Shown here: one piece after another, positions 1 to 7,437 of the stretch
Layout: the number at the start of each line of letters is the position of its first letter
Position numbering within the stretch: the first letter of the stretch is position 1
Assembly (NCBI GenBank): GCA_900544385.1
Contig: UQVD01000008.1
Coordinates: 1 to 35,156, forward strand
DNA from: an uncultured Collinsella sp.
GTDB taxonomy: Bacteria; Actinomycetota; Coriobacteriia; Coriobacteriales; Coriobacteriaceae
Length of the DNA: 35,156 nt
Direction of reading: 5' to 3'
The notes under the pieces: model-generated
What the model saw: only the letters and a program-made list of their open reading frames with translations
Database searches by the model: none
What the model was told of the DNA's origin: nothing
Made by a program: the position numbers and the translations under genes

Positions 1-47
1 GAGATACTGATCGGTCTCGTGGGCTCGGAGATGTGTATAAGAGACAG
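1..47 (+). other. Illumina Nextera adapter and i7 index (not genomic)
   Basis: Bases 14-47 match the Nextera read-2 transposase adapter, ending in the mosaic end AGATGTGTATAAGAGACAG. Bases 1-5 (GAGAT) match the tail of the P7 oligo and bases 6-13 (ACTGATCG) fill the exact 8-nt slot of an i7 index. The genome therefore starts at 48. An apparent forward ORF running through this stretch is an artefact. Confidence 0.97.
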
Positions 48-162
48 CATCGCCATGCTGGATAAACTCGCGCGTCAGGTCCAGACGGCCCGCCTGTGCC
101 AGTTGACGGGCAGCATGGTCTACTTCGCACGCGATTTTCTCGGCACGAACGGCATCGGACAT
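48..162 (-). CDS. Unidentified protein, N-terminal fragment (cut by contig end)
   Basis: A reverse-strand reading frame starts with ATG at 162-160 and runs without a stop into the contig end, giving 38 residues beginning MSDAVRAEKIACEVDHAARQ. A good ribosome binding site (GGAGG, 4 bases before the ATG) supports this start. The fragment looks helical and charged, but I do not recognise the family. It is divergent from the dxs-like gene, with about 230 bp between the two starts, which must hold both promoters. The 3' part of the gene is outside the window. Confidence 0.5.
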
Positions 163-390
163 GCTGCCTCCTTCCGGCGGCTCATGGCGGCAAGCCACGG
201 CCTGCACGCATGGAATAAAATCATCATCGAATCTACCAGTATGGCATCGGACAAAACGTTTTGCCCCACCAGTTGGCGAATTACCGCGCCGCCGTCACAT
301 ATCAAACGCCAAAATGTGCGAGACTGTCTTGTGCAATTGTGTCGGCCGAGGGAGCGCCGACGCTCGATTCGCATGGAGTAACCCACAACG

Positions 391-2172
391 ATGCTGCTTA
401 CGCAAACGACAACGCCCGAGGACGTCAAGGCTCTTAATCGTGCCGAGCTCCCGCAGCTCTGCGACGAGATTCGCCACGCCATCCTCGAAAGCTCCGCCGC
501 CGTCGGCGGGCACGTTGCCCCCAACCTGGGCGTCGTTGAGCTTACGGTCGCGCTCCATCGCGTGTTTAACTCCCCTATCGACAAGATTCTCTTTGACGTT
601 TCGCACCAGACCTACGCCCACAAGGCGCTGACTGGGCGCGCGTACACTTATATCGATCCGAAGCGCTTTGGCGAGGCCTCTGGCTTTGCCAATCCCGACG
701 AGTCCGAGCACGACCTGTTCGCCATGGGCCATACCTCCACGTCGGTGAGCCTGGGCTGCGGCCTGGCGCACGCTCGTGACCTGGCGGGCGATACGTACAA
801 CGTCATCACCGTTATTGGCGACGGCTCGCTTTCGGGCGGCTTGGCGTTTGAGGGCTTTAACAATGCCGCCGAACTCGATAGCAACCTGATCATCATCGTC
901 AACGATAACGACCAGTCCATTGCCGAGAACCATGGCGGCCTGTATCGCAATCTGGCCGAGCTGCGAGCCAGCAACGGTACCTGTGAGCGCAACGTTTTCC
1001 GCGCGATGGGGCTCGACTACCGCTATCTGGACGCCGGTAACGACGTGTTGGCCCTCGTCGACGCGTTGCAGGAACTGCGCAATATCGATCATCCCATCGT
1101 GCTGCACGTCTCCACCGCCAAGGGCAAGGGCTTTGAGCCAGCCCAGAACGACCCCGAACGCTGGCATCACGTGGGTCCGTTTGACATGGCAACTGGACGC
1201 AAGCTCTGCCCGGGCCATCCGAGCGAGCCTGCGCCGCGCACCTATGCCGACATTACGGGCGAGGCGCTCAGCGCCGCCATCGAGCGCGATTCGCAGGTCG
1301 TGGGCATCACGGCCGCCACGCCCTACATCATGGGCTTTACACCCGAGCTTCGCGCTGCCGCCGGCAAACAGTTCGTCGATGTGGGCATTGCCGAGGAGCA
1401 CGCCGTGACCTTTGCCACCGCGCTTGCGCGCTCGGGCGCCAAGCCAGTCTTTGGTGTGTACGGCACGTTTTTGCAGCGCGCTTACGACGAGCTGTGGCAC
1501 GACCTGTGCCTCAACGACGCCCCGGCAACCATTTTGGTGTTTGGTGCGTCAATCTTTGGCACCACGTCCGAGACGCACCTTTCGTTCTTTGATATTTCCA
1601 TGTTGGGCGGTCTTCCCAACATGCACTACTTGGCGCCGGCCTGCATGGAGGAATATCTGTCCATGCTGAGCTGGTCGCTCGACCACCGCGAGCATCCCGC
1701 GGCGATCCGCGTACCGGGCATTGGCTTGGTAAGCCGTCCCGACCTTGCGCCTGCCGAAGACACCGACTACAGTGCCGTTCGCTACAACGTGGTGCGTCAG
1801 GGCCGCGACGTTGCCGTGCTCGCGCTTGGCGATTTCTTTGAGCTGGGCGAGCGCGTGGCAAACCGCTTGGCTGCCGAGTACGGTATCGAGGCCACGCTCG
1901 TCAACCCGCGCTTTGCAACCGAGCTTGACCGTGAGTTCCTCGACAGTCTTGCCGCCGAGCATCGCGTTGTCGTCACCCTCGAGGACGGCATCTTGGACGG
2001 TGGCTGGGGCGAGCGCGTCGCGTGCTATCTGGCCTGCACGCCTGTGCGCACGCGCACCTTCGGCATCGCCAAGGGCTTCCCCGACCGCTACGACCCCAAC
2101 GAGCTGCTCGCTCAGAACGGCATGACGGTCGAGAACATGGCCGCCGAAGCCGTAAGACTACTCAACGAGTAA
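391..2172 (+). CDS. dxs: 1-deoxy-D-xylulose-5-phosphate synthase-like transketolase (divergent)
   Basis: 593 residues, about 30-50 shorter than usual Dxs. The N-terminal thiamin-diphosphate domain has GGH (His41), the GDG motif at 143-145 and the downstream NDND. The pyrimidine domain has GIAEEHA (Glu335) and YGTFLQRAYDE (357-367). Canonical Dxs condenses pyruvate and glyceraldehyde-3-phosphate in the first MEP isoprenoid step. Several Dxs-specific residues are changed. By ungapped alignment to E. coli from the GIAE(E/Q)HA motif onward, Arg420 becomes Gly385 and Asp427 becomes Thr392, while His431 is kept (His396). The GPVDGHD motif reads LDAGNDV, and the long loop of about 50 residues after the GDG domain is missing. 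The start fits the family N-terminus, but its ribosome site (GGAG, 12 bases away) is weak. It is a Dxs-family enzyme by fold; its true reaction is uncertain. Confidence 0.85.
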   Translation: MLLTQTTTPEDVKALNRAELPQLCDEIRHAILESSAAVGGHVAPNLGVVELTVALHRVFNSPIDKILFDVSHQTYAHKALTGRAYTYIDPKRFGEASGFANPDESEHDLFAMGHTSTSVSLGCGLAHARDLAGDTYNVITVIGDGSLSGGLAFEGFNNAAELDSNLIIIVNDNDQSIAENHGGLYRNLAELRASNGTCERNVFRAMGLDYRYLDAGNDVLALVDALQELRNIDHPIVLHVSTAKGKGFEPAQNDPERWHHVGPFDMATGRKLCPGHPSEPAPRTYADITGEALSAAIERDSQVVGITAATPYIMGFTPELRAAAGKQFVDVGIAEEHAVTFATALARSGAKPVFGVYGTFLQRAYDELWHDLCLNDAPATILVFGASIFGTTSETHLSFFDISMLGGLPNMHYLAPACMEEYLSMLSWSLDHREHPAAIRVPGIGLVSRPDLAPAEDTDYSAVRYNVVRQGRDVAVLALGDFFELGERVANRLAAEYGIEATLVNPRFATELDREFLDSLAAEHRVVVTLEDGILDGGWGERVACYLACTPVRTRTFGIAKGFPDRYDPNELLAQNGMTVENMAAEAVRLLNE

Positions 2173-2173
2173 G

Positions 2174-2215
2174 AAAACCTCCGCAAGGAAAGCACCCCTG
2201 CGGAGGTTTTTATTT
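2174..2215 (+). terminator. Rho-independent terminator after the dxs-like gene
   Basis: A perfect 12-bp stem pairs 2174-2185 with 2199-2210 (arms AAAACCTCCGCA and TGCGGAGGTTTT), with a 13-nt loop and a T-rich tail. It starts two bases after the stop codon. Confidence 0.9.
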
Positions 2216-2228
2216 TCGCGACGCGATT

Positions 2229-2446
2229 ATCTCAATCTGTAACATCTAGGGTCCGAATTTCCGTCTAACTGTTACAGATCTGGATAAGACGTCCTAGTCC
2301 CAGACCTTTGTCTCAATCTATAACAGATAGAGACCTTTTGGCCGTCCAGATGTTACAGATTGAGACATTCGAATTCCCCTGAAGAGAAAATCTCGATCTG
2401 TAACAGTCGCTCGGCAAAAACGGCTGCAGATGTTACAGATCGAGAC
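2229..2446. repeat. Three tandem palindromic repeat units in a gene-free region
   Basis: The gap 2216-2556 holds no gene. It contains three consecutive hairpin units built from TCTCRATCTGTAACA and its complement TGTTACAGATYGAGA. Arms are 2229-2244/2270-2285 (right arm partly decayed), 2310-2325/2351-2366, and 2391-2405/2431-2445. Spacers inside the units are about 25 nt and are not conserved. The arms vary in parallel (A or G at the same place in both arms of a unit), which suggests that pairing is maintained. Confidence 0.8.
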
Positions 2447-2490
2447 AAAGCAACAAGGCATGCCGCCGCATCGGCCAAAACCACCACGAA

Positions 2491-2512
2491 GGTGCCTGTC
2501 CCTTTTTAGTAG
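2491..2512 (+). repeat. Possible decayed copy of the GGCAGGTT intergenic element
   Basis: The stretch reads CCTGTCCCTTTTT followed by AGTAGGTAG. It resembles the right half of the element seen intact at 12451, 13659, 18529 and 22096, but the left arm is missing. It is too short to be sure. Confidence 0.35.
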
Positions 2513-2556
2513 GTAGAATAACCCATAAGGTAAGTATGTTTCTGAGTTATTTCGTG

Positions 2557-2586
2557 TTGACCCATTTGAGCGCGATAGGGTATAAC
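2557..2586 (+). promoter_or_regulatory. Sigma-70 promoter of the amino-acid ABC operon
   Basis: TTGACC at 2557-2562 and TATAAC at 2581-2586, with an 18-bp spacer, lie about 45 bp before the start of the substrate-binding protein gene. Both boxes are one base from consensus. Confidence 0.75.
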
Positions 2587-2629
2587 TCTACTCAACCGCT
2601 AGGGATTTTATTGAGAAAGGTGTTCTACC

Positions 2630-3625
2630 ATGAGCAAGAACCTCTCCCAGCAGGTCGTTCTCGACCGCCGCGGCTTCGTTGCCGCCACCTTCGCAACCGT
2701 CGCCGGCCTTGGTCTTGCCGGCTGCTCCGACACCAGCGCCGATGCCGACAAGGGTTCCGCCGCCGGTTCCTCCAAGAGCTCCGAGGATACCGAGGTTTCC
2801 ACCACGCTCGACGCCAAGGCATTCGACAAGCTCGTCGGCAACGGCCCCAAGGCCGATGACGATGCCGTCGCCGCCAGCACCTGGGCCACGGCCGTCAAGG
2901 ACGCCGGCGTCTTTAAGATCGGTGGCGTTCAGACTTCCACGCTCTTCTCCCTCCTCAACGAGAAAGACGGTCAGACCCGTGGCTTCGATGCCGGTATCGC
3001 GCAGCTCCTGTCCAACTACATCCTGGGCGAGAACAAGGTCGAGATCACCCAGGTGACCTCCGACACCCGTGAGTCTGTCCTGCAGAATAGCCAGGTCGAC
3101 GCTGTCTTTGCCACCTACACCATCACTGACGAGCGCAAGAAGCTCGTCTCCTTTGCCGGTCCCTACTACTACACCCAGCAGGCTATCCTGGTGCTCGCCG
3201 ATAACGACGACATCAAGAGCGTCGACGACCTGGCCGACAAGAACGTCGCCGTCCAGTCTGGCTCCAACGGCCCCGCCATCCTGGAGGAGTTCGCTCCCAA
3301 GGCCAGCCAGCAGGAGTTCAAGACCGACGAGGAGGCCCGCCAGGCACTCCAGCAGGGCCGCGTTGACGCCTATGTCATCGATAACAACATGCAGCAGAGC
3401 GCCCTGGTCCGCGAGCCCGGTAAGTACAAGATCGCCGGCAAGCCCTTCGGCAGCAAGGAGCCCTATGGCATCGGTCTGCCGCTCGATTCCGACGGCGTCG
3501 CCTTTGTCAACGACTTCCTTAAGAAGATCGAGGACGACGGCACCTGGACTGAGCTGTGGCAGATCTGCATCGGTGACCGTACGGGCGACACCAATGTTCC
3601 CGAGCTGCCCGAGATCGGCGCCTAG
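2630..3625 (+). CDS. Amino-acid ABC transporter substrate-binding lipoprotein (family 3)
   Basis: 331 residues. The N-terminus combines a twin-arginine motif (DRRGFV, residues 12-17) with a lipobox LAGC whose Cys32 would be lipidated, so export by Tat followed by lipid anchoring outside the membrane is likely. A Ser/Lys/Glu-rich linker follows. The mature part is a periplasmic-binding-protein type II fold, with the family-3 features GFDAGIAQLL, DAVFATYTITDERKK, YYYTQQAILV and AVQSGSNG. It delivers an amino acid, probably glutamate or a relative, to the permeases encoded downstream. The start is supported by GAAAGG nine bases upstream and by the promoter at 2557-2586. A hairpin after the gene probably lets this component be made in excess of the membrane parts. 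Substrate identity is inferred from operon layout only. Confidence 0.93.
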   Translation: MSKNLSQQVVLDRRGFVAATFATVAGLGLAGCSDTSADADKGSAAGSSKSSEDTEVSTTLDAKAFDKLVGNGPKADDDAVAASTWATAVKDAGVFKIGGVQTSTLFSLLNEKDGQTRGFDAGIAQLLSNYILGENKVEITQVTSDTRESVLQNSQVDAVFATYTITDERKKLVSFAGPYYYTQQAILVLADNDDIKSVDDLADKNVAVQSGSNGPAILEEFAPKASQQEFKTDEEARQALQQGRVDAYVIDNNMQQSALVREPGKYKIAGKPFGSKEPYGIGLPLDSDGVAFVNDFLKKIEDDGTWTELWQICIGDRTGDTNVPELPEIGA

Positions 3626-3713
3626 GCAGCGAGCCTGGTAACGGCCGCAACGAAACCATACGGAAACGCATGATGCGCTTTATTGCGGTAAACTGTTTCC
3701 TCACTGAGTTGTC

Positions 3714-3746
3714 GGGGCTTCCGTACACACGGGAGCCCCTTTCCTT
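3714..3746 (+). terminator. Intra-operon hairpin (partial terminator or mRNA stabiliser)
   Basis: A 9-bp stem pairs 3714-3722 with 3731-3739 (one G-U pair) around an 8-nt loop, followed by TTTCCTT. It lies between the binding-protein gene and the first permease gene, where binding-protein operons often lower downstream expression. Confidence 0.6.
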
Positions 3747-3763
3747 ACCGGCGGGAGGTCCGC

Positions 3764-4423
3764 ATGAGTCTCTCCGAGCTCTGGTCGCTCTATGGCCAGA
3801 ACTATATCGACGCGCTGCTAGCAACCTGGGGCATGACGCTTGAGTCGTTTGCCATCGCCATGGTGCTGGCCGTCGCCGTCACCGTGATGCGCGTGTCGCC
3901 GCTCAAGCCGCTGCGCGTCTTTGGCGACCTGTATGTCCAGGTCTTCCGTAACATCCCCGGCATCGCGCTGCTCATTATCGTCGTCTATGCGCTGCCGCCG
4001 CTCAAGGTCGTTCTGCCCTACCGCGCCTGCGTTATCGTCGCCACGGTCCTTTTGGGCTCGGCCTTTGGCTCCGAAAACTTTATGAGCGGCATCAACACCG
4101 TCGGCGTCGGTCAGGTCGAAGCCGCACGTTCGCTCGGCATGAGCTTTAATCGCATCCTCGCCAAGATCGTGATTCCGCAGGCACTGCGCTCAAGTGTATT
4201 GCCCATGACCAACCTCTTTATCGCCGTCATGCTCACCACCGCGCTCGGCAGCCAGGTCCCGCTTAAACCGCAGGAGCTCACCGGCGTGGTGAGCTACATC
4301 AATACCCGCTCGCTCGGCGGCGTCGCCGCGTTCTTTATCTCGGCACTCGGCTACCTGGGCACGGCCTTTGTGGTGAGCCACATTGGCAACTATATCGATA
4401 AGAAGGTGAGAATCCTCCGATGA
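3764..4423 (+). CDS. Amino-acid ABC transporter permease (GluC-like)
   Basis: 219 residues, all-helical inner-membrane permease of the His/Glu/Gln type, with about five membrane spans. The EAA loop, which couples to the ATPase, is visible as GVGQVEAARSLGMSFNRI (about residues 118-135), followed by PQALR. GGGAGG lies six bases before the ATG. The stop codon overlaps the start of the next permease (ATGA at 4420-4423), which implies translational coupling. Its length, and that of the next permease, match the GluC/GluD pair of actinobacterial glutamate uptake systems, but substrate choice cannot be read from the sequence. Confidence 0.93.
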   Translation: MSLSELWSLYGQNYIDALLATWGMTLESFAIAMVLAVAVTVMRVSPLKPLRVFGDLYVQVFRNIPGIALLIIVVYALPPLKVVLPYRACVIVATVLLGSAFGSENFMSGINTVGVGQVEAARSLGMSFNRILAKIVIPQALRSSVLPMTNLFIAVMLTTALGSQVPLKPQELTGVVSYINTRSLGGVAAFFISALGYLGTAFVVSHIGNYIDKKVRILR

Positions 4424-5253
4424 GCAAGCACTCCACCTCCGCGCTCACCATGCGCGACGCGCTCTACGAGGCTCCCGGCCCCAAGATGCGCGCCAAGATT
4501 CGCATCGGCACCGCCATCTCGCTTGTTGCCGTCGCCGCACTCGTCGTCCTGGTACTGCAGCGCTTTTATGTGACCGGCCAGCTTTCGGTACACTATTGGT
4601 ATTTCTTTACGCACCTCACCACCTGGAAGTTCTTGCTTGCCGGCTTTGAGGGCACTGTTAAGGTCGCACTCACCGCTGGCGCCATCGCGCTGGTGCTGGG
4701 CTTAGCCCTTATGCTCGGCCGCACCAGCGACATTAAGCCGCTGCAGCTGGTCTGCCGCGTGCTTACCGACTTCTTCCGCGGCGTGCCGAGCCTGCTGTTT
4801 ATCTACTTCTTCTTTTTGGTGCTGCCCCAGTACAAGATCTCGCTGCCGTCGTTTTGGATGCTCACACTGCCTGTCGCGCTCGCTGCGGCCGGCGTGCTGG
4901 CCGAGATTTTCCGCGCCGGCGTCAACGCCGTGCCGCGCGGCCAGGTCGAGGCCGCCCAGGCACTCGGTCTTTCCAAGGCTAAAATCACCTTTAAAATCGT
5001 GTTGCCGCAGGCGATTCGGTTTATCATTCCGTCGTTGATTTCGCAGCTCGTGGTCGTAGTCAAAGACACCACCGTCGCCTATGTGGTGAGCTACCCCGAC
5101 CTCATGCAAAATGCCCGCGTGCTCATTACCAACTACGATGCCCTCGTGTCGGTCTACCTGGTGATCGCAGTCATCTACATCCTCATCAACGTCGCGATCA
5201 ACAAGGCCGCTGTCTATGTTTCGCACAAGACCGGCGCGACCATCATCCGCTAA
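4420..5253 (+). CDS. Amino-acid ABC transporter permease (GluD-like)
   Basis: 277 residues. A cytoplasmic N-terminal tail of about 30 residues precedes the first membrane span (ISLVAVAALVVLVLQ), and the permease domain follows. The EAA loop is NAVPRGQVEAAQALGLSKAK, then IVLPQAIR. It forms a heterodimer with the preceding permease, whose stop codon it overlaps by ATGA. Its role is the membrane channel for the substrate handed over by the lipoprotein encoded at 2630. Confidence 0.93.
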   Translation: MSKHSTSALTMRDALYEAPGPKMRAKIRIGTAISLVAVAALVVLVLQRFYVTGQLSVHYWYFFTHLTTWKFLLAGFEGTVKVALTAGAIALVLGLALMLGRTSDIKPLQLVCRVLTDFFRGVPSLLFIYFFFLVLPQYKISLPSFWMLTLPVALAAAGVLAEIFRAGVNAVPRGQVEAAQALGLSKAKITFKIVLPQAIRFIIPSLISQLVVVVKDTTVAYVVSYPDLMQNARVLITNYDALVSVYLVIAVIYILINVAINKAAVYVSHKTGATIIR

Positions 5254-5289
5254 CGCTTTACCATTTCTAGTCATAAGGAGCCGAGCACC

Positions 5290-6054
<765 letters not shown>

Positions 6055-6141
6055 CCCAATTGCCACGCGGGCAAATTCATCAGTAACGTTTGCTCCGCGC
6101 CACCCCTGTGCCATGTCCACCCGGATTCGAAAGCTACGCCC

Positions 6142-6951
6142 ATGATCGGAACCCGCACCTCATCGTCCTACACTCCGCACGTCGACGTCGATCCCGCCGA
6201 CCGTCCGCTCATCCTGGTCGCACCACGCTGGGAAGAAGCGAAACCCTATTTGAGCGAGACGCTCTCCCCCAACGAGGAGATTGCGAGCGTCTTTGTCGAT
6301 GCCATCCTTGCCGCCGGCGGCCTGCCGCTGCAGATGTCCATCACCGAGGACATTGAGGTCATCCGTCATTACGTCGATATCGCCGACGGCATCGCCATTC
6401 CCGGCGGCCCCGATGTCAATCCCAAACGTTGGGGCGATGATCGACCCTACGACCCCACCCTCTGCTGCGAGATCCGCGATAGCTTTGAGTTTAAGCTGGT
6501 CGGCGAGGTGCTCCGCGCCAAAAAGCCGCTCTTTACCACCTGCCGCGGCACGCAGTTGCTCAATGTCGCCACCGGCGGCACCCTGTGCATGGACGTGCCA
6601 AGCCTGGGCGCGCGCGAGGGCCGCACGCAGTGGCGCCATACCCACGTGCTCAACGACCCCGTGCATCCCGTCGAGGTCGTGCCGGGCTCGTTGCTGGAGC
6701 GCGCGCTTGGCGGGCACAGGCTTATCCAGACCAACTCCGCACACCACTGCTGCATCGATCGTCTGGGTAAAAGCACGCGCTTGGTCGCCAAGGCAACCGA
6801 TGGCGTGCCCGAGTGCATCGAAGTCGAAGGCCAACCCTTCTGCCTGGGCGTGCAATGGCATCCCGAGTACACCTGGCAGACGCTCGAAACCGACTTTAAC
6901 CTCTGGAAGTCGTTTGTCGAGGCGGCAGCCAAGGTCAAGCAGGCCCGCTAG
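6142..6951 (+). CDS. Gamma-glutamyl-gamma-aminobutyrate hydrolase family protein (peptidase C26)
   Basis: 269 residues, class I glutamine amidotransferase fold. The nucleophile is Cys134 in the family motif CRGTQLLNVATGG, and the His-Glu pair is His240/Glu242 in GVQWHPE. NSAHH (198-202) is also typical. PuuD-type members cleave gamma-glutamyl bonds, for example gamma-glutamyl-GABA, releasing glutamate. It follows the glutamate-type transporter by 87 bp with no terminator between, so the two may be co-transcribed and functionally linked; that is inference. No strong ribosome site is seen before this ATG, but there is no better in-frame start nearby. Confidence 0.9.
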   Translation: MIGTRTSSSYTPHVDVDPADRPLILVAPRWEEAKPYLSETLSPNEEIASVFVDAILAAGGLPLQMSITEDIEVIRHYVDIADGIAIPGGPDVNPKRWGDDRPYDPTLCCEIRDSFEFKLVGEVLRAKKPLFTTCRGTQLLNVATGGTLCMDVPSLGAREGRTQWRHTHVLNDPVHPVEVVPGSLLERALGGHRLIQTNSAHHCCIDRLGKSTRLVAKATDGVPECIEVEGQPFCLGVQWHPEYTWQTLETDFNLWKSFVEAAAKVKQAR

Positions 6952-6976
6952 CACGCGAACCACAAAACAGATAAGA

Positions 6977-7009
6977 GCGCCCCGCCGGCCACATGGTCCG
7001 GCGGGGCGC
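6977..7009. terminator. Bidirectional terminator between convergent genes
   Basis: A perfect 12-bp GC stem pairs 6977-6988 with 6998-7009. T-rich sequence follows on the plus strand and a run ending in TGTTTT follows on the minus strand. It serves the gene ending at 6951 and the reverse HPt gene ending at 7057. Confidence 0.85.
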
Positions 7010-7056
7010 CCTTTCACCTATATGTGGCCGGCAAGCAGCCCAAGGCTCGCAAGCTC

Positions 7057-7413
7057 TTATTCGGCCGCCTCGCGCAGGGCCGACATCGTAGCCGCATATT
7101 GCTGCTGCAACGCATGCATCCCCTCGCGGGCGCCGTCAACGGCATCGGCGCCGCGCAGCGCTTCGGTTACCACGACCGCCGGCTCGTACAGATTATCGAA
7201 TCCCAGGTTCTGGCTCACGCCCTTGAGCGTGTGCGCTGCCATAAACGCACCTTCGGCGTCTCCCGCCGCCATGGCGGCCTCCAGCTTGTCCATGCTCTCG
7301 TCATCCAAAAACTTGAGGGCAAAGCGGGCGAGCATTTCCTCGCCCATCAGCCGAGCGCACGCGTCATCATAATTGGCGCCGATCTTCTCATACGCCTCAC
7401 GCATGGAAATCAT
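7057..7413 (-). CDS. HPt (histidine phosphotransfer) domain protein
   Basis: 118 residues, essentially one HPt four-helix bundle. The phospho-accepting His61 lies in AHTLKGVSQNLG, the HPt signature. There is no membrane segment. It would relay phosphate between a hybrid histidine kinase and a receiver domain. The most obvious partner is the receiver domain in the large protein encoded 24 bp upstream on the same strand, so the two probably form one operon. No histidine kinase is present in the window. AGGAG lies 9 bases before the first ATG; a second ATG three codons later is possible. Confidence 0.9.
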   Translation of the reverse strand: MISMREAYEKIGANYDDACARLMGEEMLARFALKFLDDESMDKLEAAMAAGDAEGAFMAAHTLKGVSQNLGFDNLYEPAVVVTEALRGADAVDGAREGMHALQQQYAATMSALREAAE

Positions 7414-7437
7414 GGATTAAAAACTCCTTTGGTCAAA

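Noticed and set aside
295..1500. 401-residue reverse frame opposite the dxs-like gene
   Set aside because: Antisense shadow; the forward frame carries clear thiamin-diphosphate enzyme motifs.
2229..2446. Possible small CRISPR array
   Set aside because: Units are inverted pairs, not direct repeats with uniform spacers.
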